A stretch of 64,000 nt of DNA. It comes from AR12 sp036265915. GTDB taxonomy: Bacteria > Methylomirabilota > Methylomirabilia > Rokubacteriales > CSP1-6. Positions within the stretch are counted from its first letter, which is position 1; every line of letters begins with the position of its first letter. Location of the stretch: the NCBI GenBank assembly GCA_036265915.1, contig DATAOC010000005.1, positions 25,469 to 89,468 of the forward strand, read 5' to 3'. The position numbers were made by a program, and so were the translations under genes. Shown here piece by piece: positions 11,101 through 19,407 of the stretch. The notes under the pieces are model-generated. The model ran no database searches, was not told where the DNA came from, and was given only the letters and a program-made list of their open reading frames with translations.

Positions 11101-11853
11101 ATGAACTTCCTCCGCTCCCGGTTCACGCAAGCGGTGGCCATCCTGGTGTTGGCGTTCGTGATCCTCCGCTATGGCATCCGGCCGGCGGCGCCGTGGAGCG
11201 TGCTGTCGCTCTACATGTTCATCATCACGCTGGCCGTGCTCGTCTTCGTCTCCTCGGACCGCGACTCCTGGGCCGATTTCGTCCGGCCGATCTGGACGAC
11301 GCTCGTCCGGCCCGAGCGGCGCGCGCTGCGCACCGCGCTCGTGATCCTGGTTCCGCTGCTGCTCGGCTACTACGCCTACACGCAGGCGGCCGCCAAGCCA
11401 CAGGCGCCGCCGGAGCTGCGCGCCGTGCATCCGGCGCCGCCGGCGTCGATCCAGTTCCGCGGCAAGGAGATGAACATCTCGGGGCTCGAGAACCCGCTGC
11501 GCAAGGATCAGGCCGCGCTCGCCCAGCACATCGCCGCCGGCGGCGCGACGTACATCCGCAACTGCATGTACTGCCACGGCGACAACCTCGACGGTAAAGG
11601 GCACTTCGCGCCCGGGTTCAATCCGCCCCCGGCGAACTTCCAGGATCCGGGCACCATCGCGATGCTGCAGGAGGCCTATCTCTTCTGGCGCATCGCCAAG
11701 GGCGGACCCGGGCTGCCGAAGGAGTCGACGCCGTGGAACTCCGTGATGCCGTCGTGGGAAGACCGGCTCACCGAGGAGCAGATCTGGCAGGTGATCATGT
11801 ACCTCTACGCGGCCACCGGCCAGCAGCCGCGTCGCTGGGAGGCCTCGCACTGA
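11101..11853 (+). CDS. Membrane-bound monoheme c-type cytochrome
   Basis: Protein of 250 residues with three predicted membrane segments in the first 105 residues (about 10-27, 33-50 and 80-97), then a periplasmic cytochrome c domain with heme motif C155-M-Y-C-H. The probable axial Met is in SVMPSWEDRL. The hydrophobic N-terminal module is unlike simple cytochrome c552 and suggests a structural subunit of the complex. It starts 5 bases after the diheme cytochrome gene and its stop overlaps the next start by one base. I do not recognise a named family for the N-terminal half. Confidence 0.85.
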   Translation: MNFLRSRFTQAVAILVLAFVILRYGIRPAAPWSVLSLYMFIITLAVLVFVSSDRDSWADFVRPIWTTLVRPERRALRTALVILVPLLLGYYAYTQAAAKPQAPPELRAVHPAPPASIQFRGKEMNISGLENPLRKDQAALAQHIAAGGATYIRNCMYCHGDNLDGKGHFAPGFNPPPANFQDPGTIAMLQEAYLFWRIAKGGPGLPKESTPWNSVMPSWEDRLTEEQIWQVIMYLYAATGQQPRRWEASH

Positions 11854-13307
11854 TGCGCGCGGTGCTTGCGACCGCGGCCGCCCTCGCGCTGCTCGCCGCG
11901 CCGGCCATCGCGCGGGCGCAGGGCGACGCCAACGCCGGCAAGGCGGTCTACGCCGTGAAATGCGCCGGCTGCCACGGTCCCAACGGCGACGGCAAGGGCC
12001 CGGCGGCCGAGCTGCTGCTGCCCAAGCCGCGCGACTTCACGTCCGGCATCTACAAGATCCGCACGACGGCGAACAAGACGCCGTCCGACCAGGACCTGTT
12101 CCGGATCATCAGCGACGGGATGCCCGGAACCTCCATGCCGGCGTGGAGCGTTCTTCCGGAGAAGGATCGGTGGAACCTGGTCGCCTACATCAAGACGTTC
12201 GCCGGCGACAAGCTCAAGGATCCACCGAAAAAGCTCGAGCTGCCCAAGGAGGTCGCCTCGTCCGAGGCGTCGATCAAGCGCGGCAAGGAGATGTACGAGG
12301 CGATCGAGTGTCACAAGTGCCACGGCGCCGAGGGGCGCGCCGACGGACCGTCGCGGCCCGAGCTGAAGGACGAGTGGGGCCACCCGGTGGCGCCGGCCAA
12401 CCTGACCAAGCGCTGGAACTTCCGCGGCGGCCACGGACGCACGGACATCGCCACGCGGATCGCCAACGGCGTCCTCGGCACGCCGATGCCGGCCTTCCTC
12501 GACGCCGTCGAGAAGCCGGAGGACGTCTGGCACCTGACGAACTTCATCATGTCGCTCGGCCCGGACTCGCCTCACAACGCCACGCTGGTCACCGTGACCG
12601 CGGTGACCGAGGCCATTCCCGATGATCCGGCGGCGGAGCTCTGGAAGAAGATCGCTCCGAACAACATCCCGCTCATGGGACAGGTCATCGTCGATCCGCG
12701 GAACTTCAATCCGGCGATCGACCTCGTCTCCGTGCGTGCCGTCTACAACGACAAGGAGATCGCGTTTCATCTCACCTGGGACGATCCGTCCGAGTCGTCG
12801 AAGGGCGACGGCAAGACCACGTTCACCGACGCGATCTCGCTCCAGTTCCCGCCGCAGATCACCGGTGGCACCGAGCGCCCGTATTTTCTGATGGGCGACG
12901 GCTCGGACGCGGTGTACCAGCTGCGCTGGGAGCAGGGCAAGGGCGTGGCCGAGATGGCGGCGAACGGTCCGACGAAGATCGCGCCCATCAAGGGCGGCGA
13001 AGCCGCCGGCAAGGCGGTGTACGCGAACGGCCAGTACCGCGTCGTCATGAAGCGTCCACTGGTCGCGCAGGGGACCGAGCGGCCGACGTTCAGGCCCGCC
13101 GTCTTCACCCCGGTGGCGTTTCAGGCGTGGGACGGTGGCGCGGGCGAGGCGGGGACAAAGATGTCGCTGACGTCGTGGTACTATCTGCGGCTGGAGGAGC
13201 CGCAGTCCAGCCGGAAATTCGTCATTCCTCCCGTCGTGACACTCCTCACGTTGGCGGCGATGGTCCTGATCGTGCGCGCGGCGCGGAGCCGCGCAACCCA
13301 TACATAA
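11853..13307 (+). CDS. Diheme cytochrome c fused to an ethylbenzene-dehydrogenase-like heme-binding domain
   Basis: Exported protein of 484 residues. A signal peptide (1-23) is followed by two cytochrome c domains with C37-A-G-C-H and C153-H-K-C-H. Then comes a beta-rich domain (about 255-455) like the gamma subunits of DMSO-reductase-family enzymes (EbdC, DdhC, NxrC). Blocks YFLMGDG and VVMKRPL could provide the Met and Lys heme b ligands seen in that family, and FQAWDGG matches its conserved end. A single C-terminal membrane helix (about 458-476) anchors the protein. The molybdenum subunit usually paired with such domains is absent here. It probably works as an electron-transfer subunit next to the oxidases. 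Confidence 0.8.
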   Translation: MRAVLATAAALALLAAPAIARAQGDANAGKAVYAVKCAGCHGPNGDGKGPAAELLLPKPRDFTSGIYKIRTTANKTPSDQDLFRIISDGMPGTSMPAWSVLPEKDRWNLVAYIKTFAGDKLKDPPKKLELPKEVASSEASIKRGKEMYEAIECHKCHGAEGRADGPSRPELKDEWGHPVAPANLTKRWNFRGGHGRTDIATRIANGVLGTPMPAFLDAVEKPEDVWHLTNFIMSLGPDSPHNATLVTVTAVTEAIPDDPAAELWKKIAPNNIPLMGQVIVDPRNFNPAIDLVSVRAVYNDKEIAFHLTWDDPSESSKGDGKTTFTDAISLQFPPQITGGTERPYFLMGDGSDAVYQLRWEQGKGVAEMAANGPTKIAPIKGGEAAGKAVYANGQYRVVMKRPLVAQGTERPTFRPAVFTPVAFQAWDGGAGEAGTKMSLTSWYYLRLEEPQSSRKFVIPPVVTLLTLAAMVLIVRAARSRATHT

Positions 13308-13329
13308 GAGCAAGCCAGGAGGTCGAGCC

Positions 13330-14031
13330 ATGCGGAAGACGTTCGTCGTGATCGCGGTGATGGGGCTCGTGGCCGGCGCGGTGGCGCTCGCGGCGGGGCC
13401 GCGATCCGCGACCGCACAGGGCGGCGGCACCGTCGAGGTCGACGTGAAGTACAACGGCGCCCCGGTCGTCGAGAAGGTGAAGGTCAACAAGGACACCGAG
13501 AAGTGCGGCACCGAGGCGCAGATCGAGAAGGTCGTGGTGGGCGCCAACAAGGGTCTCGCGAACGCCGTCGCCTCGGTGGCCGGCGCCAAGGGCAACCCGA
13601 CCGCGAAGAAGGCCGTCGTCGACCAGCACGGCTGCAAGTTCGTGCCGCACGTGACGGCCATGACGCCGGGCGAGATCGAGTTCAAGAACTCCGACGACAT
13701 CCTGCACAACCTGCACACGTACTCGACGGCGAACCCCGCCATCAACAAGGCGCAGCCGAAGTTCAAGAAGACGATGACGGAGAAGTTCGAGAAGCCCGAG
13801 ATCGTCAAGATCACCTGCGACGTGCACAGCTGGATGCTCGGCTGGGTGGCGGTGATGCCGCACCCGTTCTTCGGGGTCACCGACGGCAACGGCGTGGCCA
13901 AGATCGAGAACGTGCCGGCGGGCAAGCAGAAGATCGAGGTGTGGCACGAGGTGCTCGGCAAGCAGGAGAAGGACGTCGACGTGAAGGCGGGGCAGACGAC
14001 CAAGGTCAGCTTCGAGATGAAGGGCAAGTAG
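13330..14031 (+). CDS. Cupredoxin-like periplasmic copper protein
   Basis: Exported blue-copper-type protein of 233 residues with a signal peptide (about 1-29). Ligands of a type 1 copper site are visible: the first His of ILHNLHTYS, and Cys, His and Met in KITCDVHSWML, the C-x2-H-x2-M arrangement of amicyanin and plastocyanin. A C-terminal carboxypeptidase-regulatory-like beta domain (TDGNGVAKIENVPAGKQKIEVWH) follows. It stands between the cytochromes and coxB, so it may shuttle electrons to the CuA site or carry copper during oxidase assembly. A related gene lies at 20759-21517. GGAGG at 13318-13322 supports the ATG start. Confidence 0.82.
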   Translation: MRKTFVVIAVMGLVAGAVALAAGPRSATAQGGGTVEVDVKYNGAPVVEKVKVNKDTEKCGTEAQIEKVVVGANKGLANAVASVAGAKGNPTAKKAVVDQHGCKFVPHVTAMTPGEIEFKNSDDILHNLHTYSTANPAINKAQPKFKKTMTEKFEKPEIVKITCDVHSWMLGWVAVMPHPFFGVTDGNGVAKIENVPAGKQKIEVWHEVLGKQEKDVDVKAGQTTKVSFEMKGK

Positions 14032-14040
14032 GGAGATCCC

Positions 14041-14760
14041 ATGCTCGACTGGTGGCTGCCGGAGAACGTCTCGACATACGGCCGTGACATCGACTGGCTG
14101 TTCCACCTGATCTACGCCATCACGGGCATCACGTTCGTCCTGGTGGCGGTCACGCTGATCGCCTTCCTCGTGATGTACCGCGATCGTCCCGGGCGGCGCG
14201 CGCGGTACACCCACGGCAACAGCACGCTCGAGATCGTGTGGACGGTGGTGCCGTCGCTGATCCTCGTGATCCTCACGTTCCTGTCCGCGCCGACGTGGGC
14301 GAAGATCAAGATGTCGGCACCGCCGAGCGACGTCGCGGTGGACGTGACCGCCAAGCAATTCAACTGGCAGGTGAAGTACCCCAACTCCGACAAGGTGTTC
14401 CTCGACGAGATGCACGTGCCGGTCAACAAGGTCGTGCACGTCAATCTCCGCTCGCAGGACGTCATCCACAGCTTCTTCGTGCCGCAGTTCCGCATCAAGC
14501 AGGACGCGGTGCCCGGCCGCGCCATCCGGGTCTGGTTCGAGGTCACGAAGCCCGGGAAGTACGAATGGCCGTGCGCCGAGCTGTGCGGCTTCGGCCATTC
14601 CGGTATGCGCGGCTGGGTGTACGTGCACAGCGCCGAGGACTACGCGAAGTGGATGGCCGAGAACGTCGTCGCGGACGCCAAGCCCGCCGACGCGGCCGCC
14701 AGCGAGGCGAAGAAGGACACGACGCCCGCCGATACGACGGGAGGGAAGGCGAAGAAATGA
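14041..14760 (+). CDS. coxB: Cytochrome c oxidase subunit II
   Basis: Electron-entry subunit of an aa3-type oxidase, 239 residues. Two N-terminal membrane helices (about 20-45 and 60-82) lead to a periplasmic cupredoxin domain. The binuclear CuA site is complete: His in VIHSFFVPQF and the block CAELCGFGHSGM. This marks a cytochrome c oxidase rather than a quinol oxidase. The tail is Ala/Lys-rich with no fused cytochrome domain, which fits the separate c-type cytochromes encoded upstream. The stop overlaps the coxA start (ATGA). Confidence 0.96.
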   Translation: MLDWWLPENVSTYGRDIDWLFHLIYAITGITFVLVAVTLIAFLVMYRDRPGRRARYTHGNSTLEIVWTVVPSLILVILTFLSAPTWAKIKMSAPPSDVAVDVTAKQFNWQVKYPNSDKVFLDEMHVPVNKVVHVNLRSQDVIHSFFVPQFRIKQDAVPGRAIRVWFEVTKPGKYEWPCAELCGFGHSGMRGWVYVHSAEDYAKWMAENVVADAKPADAAASEAKKDTTPADTTGGKAKK

Positions 14761-16511
14761 CCGCTCACGCGGCGACGCACGCGACTCACGCGGCCCACGA
14801 GCACCACGAGCTCGGGTTCCTGCGAACCTACATCTTCTCGACGGATCACAAGATGATCGGCCGGCAATTCATGTTCCTCGGCCTCTTCATGATGATCCTG
14901 GGCGGCCTGCTCGCCCTCATCGTGCGCTGGCAGCTCGCGTGGCCGGAGACGGCGGTGCCCGGGCTGTCGATGATCCTGAAGGACACGGGCGGCGTGCTCG
15001 AGCCGGGTCAATACAACATGGCGTTCACGATGCACGCCACCATCATGATCTTCTTCGTCGTCATGCCGATCCTGGCCGGTGGCTTCGGGAACTTCCTGAT
15101 CCCGCTCATGATCGGCGCGCGCGACATGGCCTTCCCGGTCCTCAACATGCTGTCGTTCTGGGTGGGCGCGATCGCCGGCGTCATCATGCTGTGCGGCTTC
15201 TTCGTGGAAGGCGGGCACGCCGCCGCCGGCTGGACGTCCTACGCGCCGCTGTCGGCGGTGCCGTCGTACACCGGCGTGAACTGGGGCCAGAATCTCTGGT
15301 GCATCAGCCTCTTCATCCTCGGCATCTCGTCGATGATGGGCTCGATCAACTACATCACCACCGTCATCAACATGCGCGCGCCGGGCATGACCCTGTTCCG
15401 CATGCCGCTGGTGATCTGGTCGCTGTTCATCACGGCCATCCTGCTGCTGCTCGCGCTGCCCGTGCTGACCTCGGCGGTCGCCATGCTGCTGTTCGATCGC
15501 ACGCTCGGCACCTCGTGGTTCGCGCCGACGGGTGGCGGCGAGCCGCTGCTCTGGCAGCACCTGTTCTGGTACTTCGGTCACCCCGAGGTCTACATCCTCA
15601 TCCTGCCCGCGATGGGCATCGCGTCCGAGATCCTGCCGGTCTTCTCGCGCAAGCCGGTGTTCGGCTATCACGCCATGGCGTTCTCGATGATCGCCATCGC
15701 GTTTCTGTCCTGGATCGTCTACGGCCATCACATGTTCGTGAGCGGCATGAGCCCGGCCCTCGGCATGGCCTTCACCGTCACCACGATGATCATCGCGGTG
15801 CCGTCGGCCATTAAGACGTTCAACTGGCTCGGCACGCTGTGGGGCGGCCGCATCCAGTTCACGGTGCCGATGCTGAACGCGCTCGCCTTCGTGTCGATGT
15901 TCGTCATCGGCGGCCTGAGCGGCATCTTCATGGCGTCCACGCCGGTCGACATCTACATCCAGGACACCTACTTCATCGTCGCCCACATCCACTACGTCGT
16001 GTTCGGCGGCTCGATCTTCGGCGCCTTCGCGGCGCTCTACTACTGGTTCCCGAAGATCTTCGGCCGCATGACCAACGTGCCGCTCGGGCACCTGCACTTC
16101 TGGGGAACCTTCATCTTCTTCAACTGGACCTTCTTCCCGATGCACATCCTCGGGGTGGGCGGTCAGATGCGCCGCATCTACAACCCCATGCAGTACGAGT
16201 TCCTGCAGCACCAGCAGCACTGGAACGTGTTCATCACCATCGGCGCGATCTGCCTCGGGCTGGCGCAGATCCCGTTCGTCATCAACTTCTTCTGGTCGCT
16301 CTTCGCGGGCAAGAAGGCGCCGATGAACCCGTGGAACGCCAACACGCTCGAGTGGCAGGCCACCTCGCCGCCGCCGCACCTGAACTGGGGTGACACGCTG
16401 CCGACCGTCTATCGCGGCCCGTACGAGTACAGCGACCCCGACGCCAAGGACGATTTCCTGCCGCAGACCCAGCCGGCGCTGCACGGGGCGTCCGCACGCC
16501 GGCGGCACTGA
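14757..16511 (+). CDS. coxA: Cytochrome c oxidase subunit I (A-type heme-copper oxidase)
   Basis: Catalytic subunit that reduces O2 to water and pumps protons, 584 residues, about 12 membrane helices. Visible hallmarks: heme a His in FTMHATIMIFF, the CuB block FGHPEVYILIL with its His, crosslinked Tyr and D-channel Glu, HHMFV for the CuB histidines, and AHIHYVVFGG for the heme ligands. The D-channel entry Asp is in GARDMAFP and the K-channel Lys in VPSAIKTFNW. These features place it in the A1 subfamily. The His-rich N-terminus (AHAATHATHAAHEHHE) is unusual. It overlaps coxB by four bases. Confidence 0.97.
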   Translation: MTAHAATHATHAAHEHHELGFLRTYIFSTDHKMIGRQFMFLGLFMMILGGLLALIVRWQLAWPETAVPGLSMILKDTGGVLEPGQYNMAFTMHATIMIFFVVMPILAGGFGNFLIPLMIGARDMAFPVLNMLSFWVGAIAGVIMLCGFFVEGGHAAAGWTSYAPLSAVPSYTGVNWGQNLWCISLFILGISSMMGSINYITTVINMRAPGMTLFRMPLVIWSLFITAILLLLALPVLTSAVAMLLFDRTLGTSWFAPTGGGEPLLWQHLFWYFGHPEVYILILPAMGIASEILPVFSRKPVFGYHAMAFSMIAIAFLSWIVYGHHMFVSGMSPALGMAFTVTTMIIAVPSAIKTFNWLGTLWGGRIQFTVPMLNALAFVSMFVIGGLSGIFMASTPVDIYIQDTYFIVAHIHYVVFGGSIFGAFAALYYWFPKIFGRMTNVPLGHLHFWGTFIFFNWTFFPMHILGVGGQMRRIYNPMQYEFLQHQQHWNVFITIGAICLGLAQIPFVINFFWSLFAGKKAPMNPWNANTLEWQATSPPPHLNWGDTLPTVYRGPYEYSDPDAKDDFLPQTQPALHGASARRRH

Positions 16512-16531
16512 GCGACGCGTGGCGTAGCACC

Positions 16532-17431
16532 ATGCTGGCTCATCGTCTGGCGCTGTCGACGGCGGCCGCGACCGCGGTGCTGATCGTGTTCGGGGGGCTC
16601 GTGACCAACACCGGGGCGGCCCTCGCCGTCCCGGACTGGCCGAGCACGTTCGGTCACAACATGTTCCTCTACCCGTGGTCCGGCATGGTGGGCGGCATCT
16701 TCTTCGAGCACAGCCATCGGCTGCTCGGCGCGCTCGTCGGCCTGCTCACCGTCGCCCTCGCGATGGCGCTCTACCGGCGCGGTGGCCGGCTCCGCGTGCT
16801 CGGGCTCATCGCGGTCGGCGCCGTGGTCCTGCAGGGCCTCGTCGGCGGCCTGCGCGTGGTGCTCCGCGCCGACGCGCTGGCGATGGTGCACGGGCCGCTG
16901 GCGCAGGCGTTCTTCGCCCTCGTCAGCGCGGTGGCGTTTCTGACGTCGGCCGCCGCCGCGCGTCCCGTGGTGGCGTTCGACGCGGGGCTGCGCCGGCTGG
17001 CCGTCGTGAGCGTCGCCGCCGTCTACGCGCAGATCGTGCTCGGCGCGCTGCTCACGCACGCCGGCTGGCTGCTGCTCCACGTGGCCGGCGCGATGCTCGT
17101 CTTCGCCGTGCTGCCGATCCTCACCGCGCGCGCGCGGCGGACGGGTGACGTGGTGGCCGCACCGCTCGCGAGGAGCCTCCTCGCGCTGCTCGCGGTGCAG
17201 CTCGCCCTCGGCCTCGGAGCGTACCTGGCGCGCTTCTCCGGGATCTGGATTCCCGGCGGCCAGCTGAGCATGCTGGTGGTCCCGGTGGCCCACCGTCTGG
17301 TGGGTGGCATCATCCTCGCGACGAGCGTCGTGCTCGCCGTACGGCTCGCCGCCGCCGTCCCGGTCGCCGCGAGCGATGCAGCCCGACGTGCCGAGCGCGT
17401 GACGCTGGCGCGCGGCGGGGCGCGCGCATGA
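16532..17431 (+). CDS. ctaA: Heme A synthase (CtaA/COX15 family)
   Basis: Eight-helix membrane enzyme of 299 residues that hydroxylates and oxidises the C8 methyl group of heme O to give heme A for CoxA. The conserved heme-ligand histidines are visible in EHSHRLLGALVG, MVHGPLAQAFF, LLLHVAGA and VAHRLVGG. Presence of this gene together with ctaB shows that the oxidase uses heme A. It follows coxA after 20 bases and its TGA overlaps the ctaB start. Confidence 0.9.
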   Translation: MLAHRLALSTAAATAVLIVFGGLVTNTGAALAVPDWPSTFGHNMFLYPWSGMVGGIFFEHSHRLLGALVGLLTVALAMALYRRGGRLRVLGLIAVGAVVLQGLVGGLRVVLRADALAMVHGPLAQAFFALVSAVAFLTSAAAARPVVAFDAGLRRLAVVSVAAVYAQIVLGALLTHAGWLLLHVAGAMLVFAVLPILTARARRTGDVVAAPLARSLLALLAVQLALGLGAYLARFSGIWIPGGQLSMLVVPVAHRLVGGIILATSVVLAVRLAAAVPVAASDAARRAERVTLARGGARA

Positions 17432-18330
17432 CGCCGCCGTCCGAGGTCATCGTCGTTCCGCTCGCCCGCGCCCGCCGTCGCGTCGTGGCCGACCTCATCT
17501 CGCTCACGAAGCCGCGCGTGGTCCTGATGATCCTCGTGACCACGATCGTCGGCTACTACGTCGGGCTCGCGGGCGCGCCGGACTATGCGCGCCTGCTACA
17601 CCTGCTCATCGGGACCGCGCTTGCCGCCGGCGGCACGCTGGCGCTGAACATGTACTGGGAGCGCGACGTCGACGCGCTCATGCAGCGGACGCGGCTGCGG
17701 CCGCTGCCCGATGGGCGCCTGGCCCCGCTCGAGGCGCTGCTGTTCGGCGCCGCCATCACGCTGGCCGGCCTCGCGTACCTCGCGGCGTGCGTGAGCCTGC
17801 GGGCGGCCGCGGTGACCGGCGCGACGTTCGTCCTCTACCTCTTCGCCTACACGCCGCTCAAGCTGCGCAGCCCGCTCTGCACGCTCGTCGGCGCCATACC
17901 GGGCGCGCTGCCGCCGGTCACCGGCTGGGTGGCCGCACGCGACGAGCTCGGCGTGGGCGCCTGGGTCCTTTTCGGCATTCTGTTCCTGTGGCAGCTGCCG
18001 CACACGCTGGCCATCGGCCGCCTCTACCGCGACGACTACGCGCGCGCCGGCGTCCGGCTGCTGCCCGTGATCGACGCGCAGGGCTCGAGCACCGAGCGGC
18101 AGATCATGACCGGCTGCCTGGCGCTGCTCGCCGTCAGCCTGCTCCCGACGCTGGTGGGACTCGCGGGCGGTGTCTATTTTGCGGGCGCGCTGGCGCTCGG
18201 CGTGGCGTTCGCCGGGTTCGGCGCCTGGCAGGCCGTGGTGCCGTCGCTGGGCGGCGCGCGCCGCGTGCTGTACGCCTCGCTCCTCTACCTGCCGGCGCTG
18301 CTGGCGCTGCTGGCGTTCGACAAGGCATGA
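17428..18330 (+). CDS. ctaB: Protoheme IX farnesyltransferase (heme O synthase)
   Basis: UbiA-superfamily prenyltransferase of 300 residues with about nine membrane helices; it adds the farnesyl tail to heme B, making heme O for CtaA. The Asp-rich prenyl-diphosphate/Mg2+ motif is NMYWERDVDALMQRT followed by RPLPDGRL, as in CyoE/COX10. A second conserved stretch, RLYRDDYARAGVRLLPVI, is present. It overlaps ctaA by four bases (ATGA) and the following 37-codon gene by four bases. Confidence 0.95.
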   Translation: MTPPSEVIVVPLARARRRVVADLISLTKPRVVLMILVTTIVGYYVGLAGAPDYARLLHLLIGTALAAGGTLALNMYWERDVDALMQRTRLRPLPDGRLAPLEALLFGAAITLAGLAYLAACVSLRAAAVTGATFVLYLFAYTPLKLRSPLCTLVGAIPGALPPVTGWVAARDELGVGAWVLFGILFLWQLPHTLAIGRLYRDDYARAGVRLLPVIDAQGSSTERQIMTGCLALLAVSLLPTLVGLAGGVYFAGALALGVAFAGFGAWQAVVPSLGGARRVLYASLLYLPALLALLAFDKA

Positions 18331-18440
18331 GCCGCATATTCGACGACCTCACGCAGCGCAATCGCCGGACGCGGCGCATCCTGTTCGCCATCATCGGCGT
18401 GCTGGCGCTGGCGACGTTCCTGGCGGGGATCCGCTGGTGA
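18327..18440 (+). CDS. Very small single-span membrane protein (37 aa) in the cox operon
   Basis: A 37-codon frame starting MSRIFDDLTQRNRRTR and then one hydrophobic span (about 18-34). Its ATG overlaps the ctaB stop and its TGA overlaps the GTG of the next COX III gene, so it fills the space between two operon genes exactly, which supports real coding. The basic stretch before the span predicts the N-terminus in the cytoplasm. It could be a small accessory or assembly subunit of the oxidase. I do not recognise a family. Confidence 0.6.
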   Translation: MSRIFDDLTQRNRRTRRILFAIIGVLALATFLAGIRW

Positions 18441-19111
18441 GCTCGGCGCTGCAGTCGCCGCCGCGGCCCACCGCGCGCAAGACGAACGGCCGCGTGCCGC
18501 CGTTGCCGCCGGAGCGCGGCTGGGGCGGCGACGACGACCGCGATCCGCAGCCGCGGCGCGGCCTCGACAATCTCCGTGTTGCCCTGCTGTTCTTCATGGG
18601 CGCGGAGATGATGTTCTTCGCGGCGCTGGTGTCGGCGCTCTTCGTGCTCCGGCTCGGCATGGCCGCGTGGCCGCCGCCGCTCGAGCCGCGGCTGCCGGTC
18701 GCCGTCACCGCCGTGAACACGGTCGTGCTGCTCTATTCGAGTGTCAGCATGCGCGCTGCCGTCCGCGCGCTGCGCGGTGGCACGCGCGCGACATTCGTGC
18801 GGCTGCTCGCGACCACGGCCGCGCTCGGCGCGACCTTCCTGCTGGTGCAGGGCTACGAGTGGGTCCGGCTGATACATTTCGGCCTGACGCTGTCGTCCGG
18901 CATCTACGGCGCGACCTTCTACACGCTGATCGGCCTGCACGCACTGCACGTGACGGGCGCGCTGGTGTGGCTGCTGGCCACGACGTGGCTCGCGCGCCGT
19001 GGCGCCTTCGCGGCGCCCGGCCGGGCGACGCCCGTCCAGGCCTGCGCCATGTACTGGCACTTCGTCGTCGCGCTCTGGCCGGGCCTGTTCGTCGCGGTGT
19101 ACCTGCTATGA
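18437..19111 (+). CDS. Cytochrome c oxidase subunit III family protein, first paralogue
   Basis: Five-helix membrane protein of 224 residues of the COX III family, which stabilises subunit I and its proton uptake. Conserved features are FFMGAEMMFFAAL, LVQGYEWVRL, TFYTLIGLHALHVTGAL and the final YWHFVVALWPGLFVAVYLL. A long hydrophilic N-terminal extension (about 1-38, Pro/Arg-rich) is atypical. The start is a GTG overlapping the preceding TGA. A second, different subunit III gene lies at 19404-20024, so the oxidase may exist in two forms, or this paralogue may serve the CydA-like complex. Confidence 0.87.
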   Translation: MSSALQSPPRPTARKTNGRVPPLPPERGWGGDDDRDPQPRRGLDNLRVALLFFMGAEMMFFAALVSALFVLRLGMAAWPPPLEPRLPVAVTAVNTVVLLYSSVSMRAAVRALRGGTRATFVRLLATTAALGATFLLVQGYEWVRLIHFGLTLSSGIYGATFYTLIGLHALHVTGALVWLLATTWLARRGAFAAPGRATPVQACAMYWHFVVALWPGLFVAVYLL

Positions 19112-19407
19112 GCCGCACGGCGGGCTCGGTGCTGCTGGCCGTCCTCGCGGCGCTGTCGCCGCGGCCGGCCGCCGCGTGCGCGATGTGCATGTCGTCGGCA
19201 TTCGGCGATCGCTCGTACACCTGGCCCTACATCGGACTGATCCTGGCGCCGTTCCTCGTCGGCGTCGTCATCGCGGTCGTCCTCGCCTGGCACACGGGCT
19301 GGCGCTGGACGGACGCGAGATACCGCGTGTCGGCGTGGTTCGCGGGGCTGCGAGCGCGGCCCCGGCGTGATGCCCTCTCACCCAGCACCAACACGGAGAC
19401 GACATGA
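19108..19407 (+). CDS. Small exported membrane protein (99 aa) between two COX III genes
   Basis: A 99-residue protein with a signal-like N-terminus ending near ACAMCMSSAFGD, one strong membrane helix (about 38-60) and a polar basic tail. The C-A-M-C pair directly after the hydrophobic region could bind copper or form a disulfide. The start overlaps the first COX III stop (ATGA) and the stop overlaps the second COX III start. A role as oxidase accessory or copper-handling factor is inferred from context alone; no family is recognised. Confidence 0.65.
   Translation: MSRTAGSVLLAVLAALSPRPAAACAMCMSSAFGDRSYTWPYIGLILAPFLVGVVIAVVLAWHTGWRWTDARYRVSAWFAGLRARPRRDALSPSTNTETT

Noticed and set aside
11805..14090. 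761-codon minus-strand frame across the cytochrome and cupredoxin genes
   Set aside because: Runs antisense through three recognised genes and their boundaries; no protein-like domain.
14640..16508. 622-codon minus-strand frame opposite coxA
   Set aside because: Shadow of the strongest gene call in the region.
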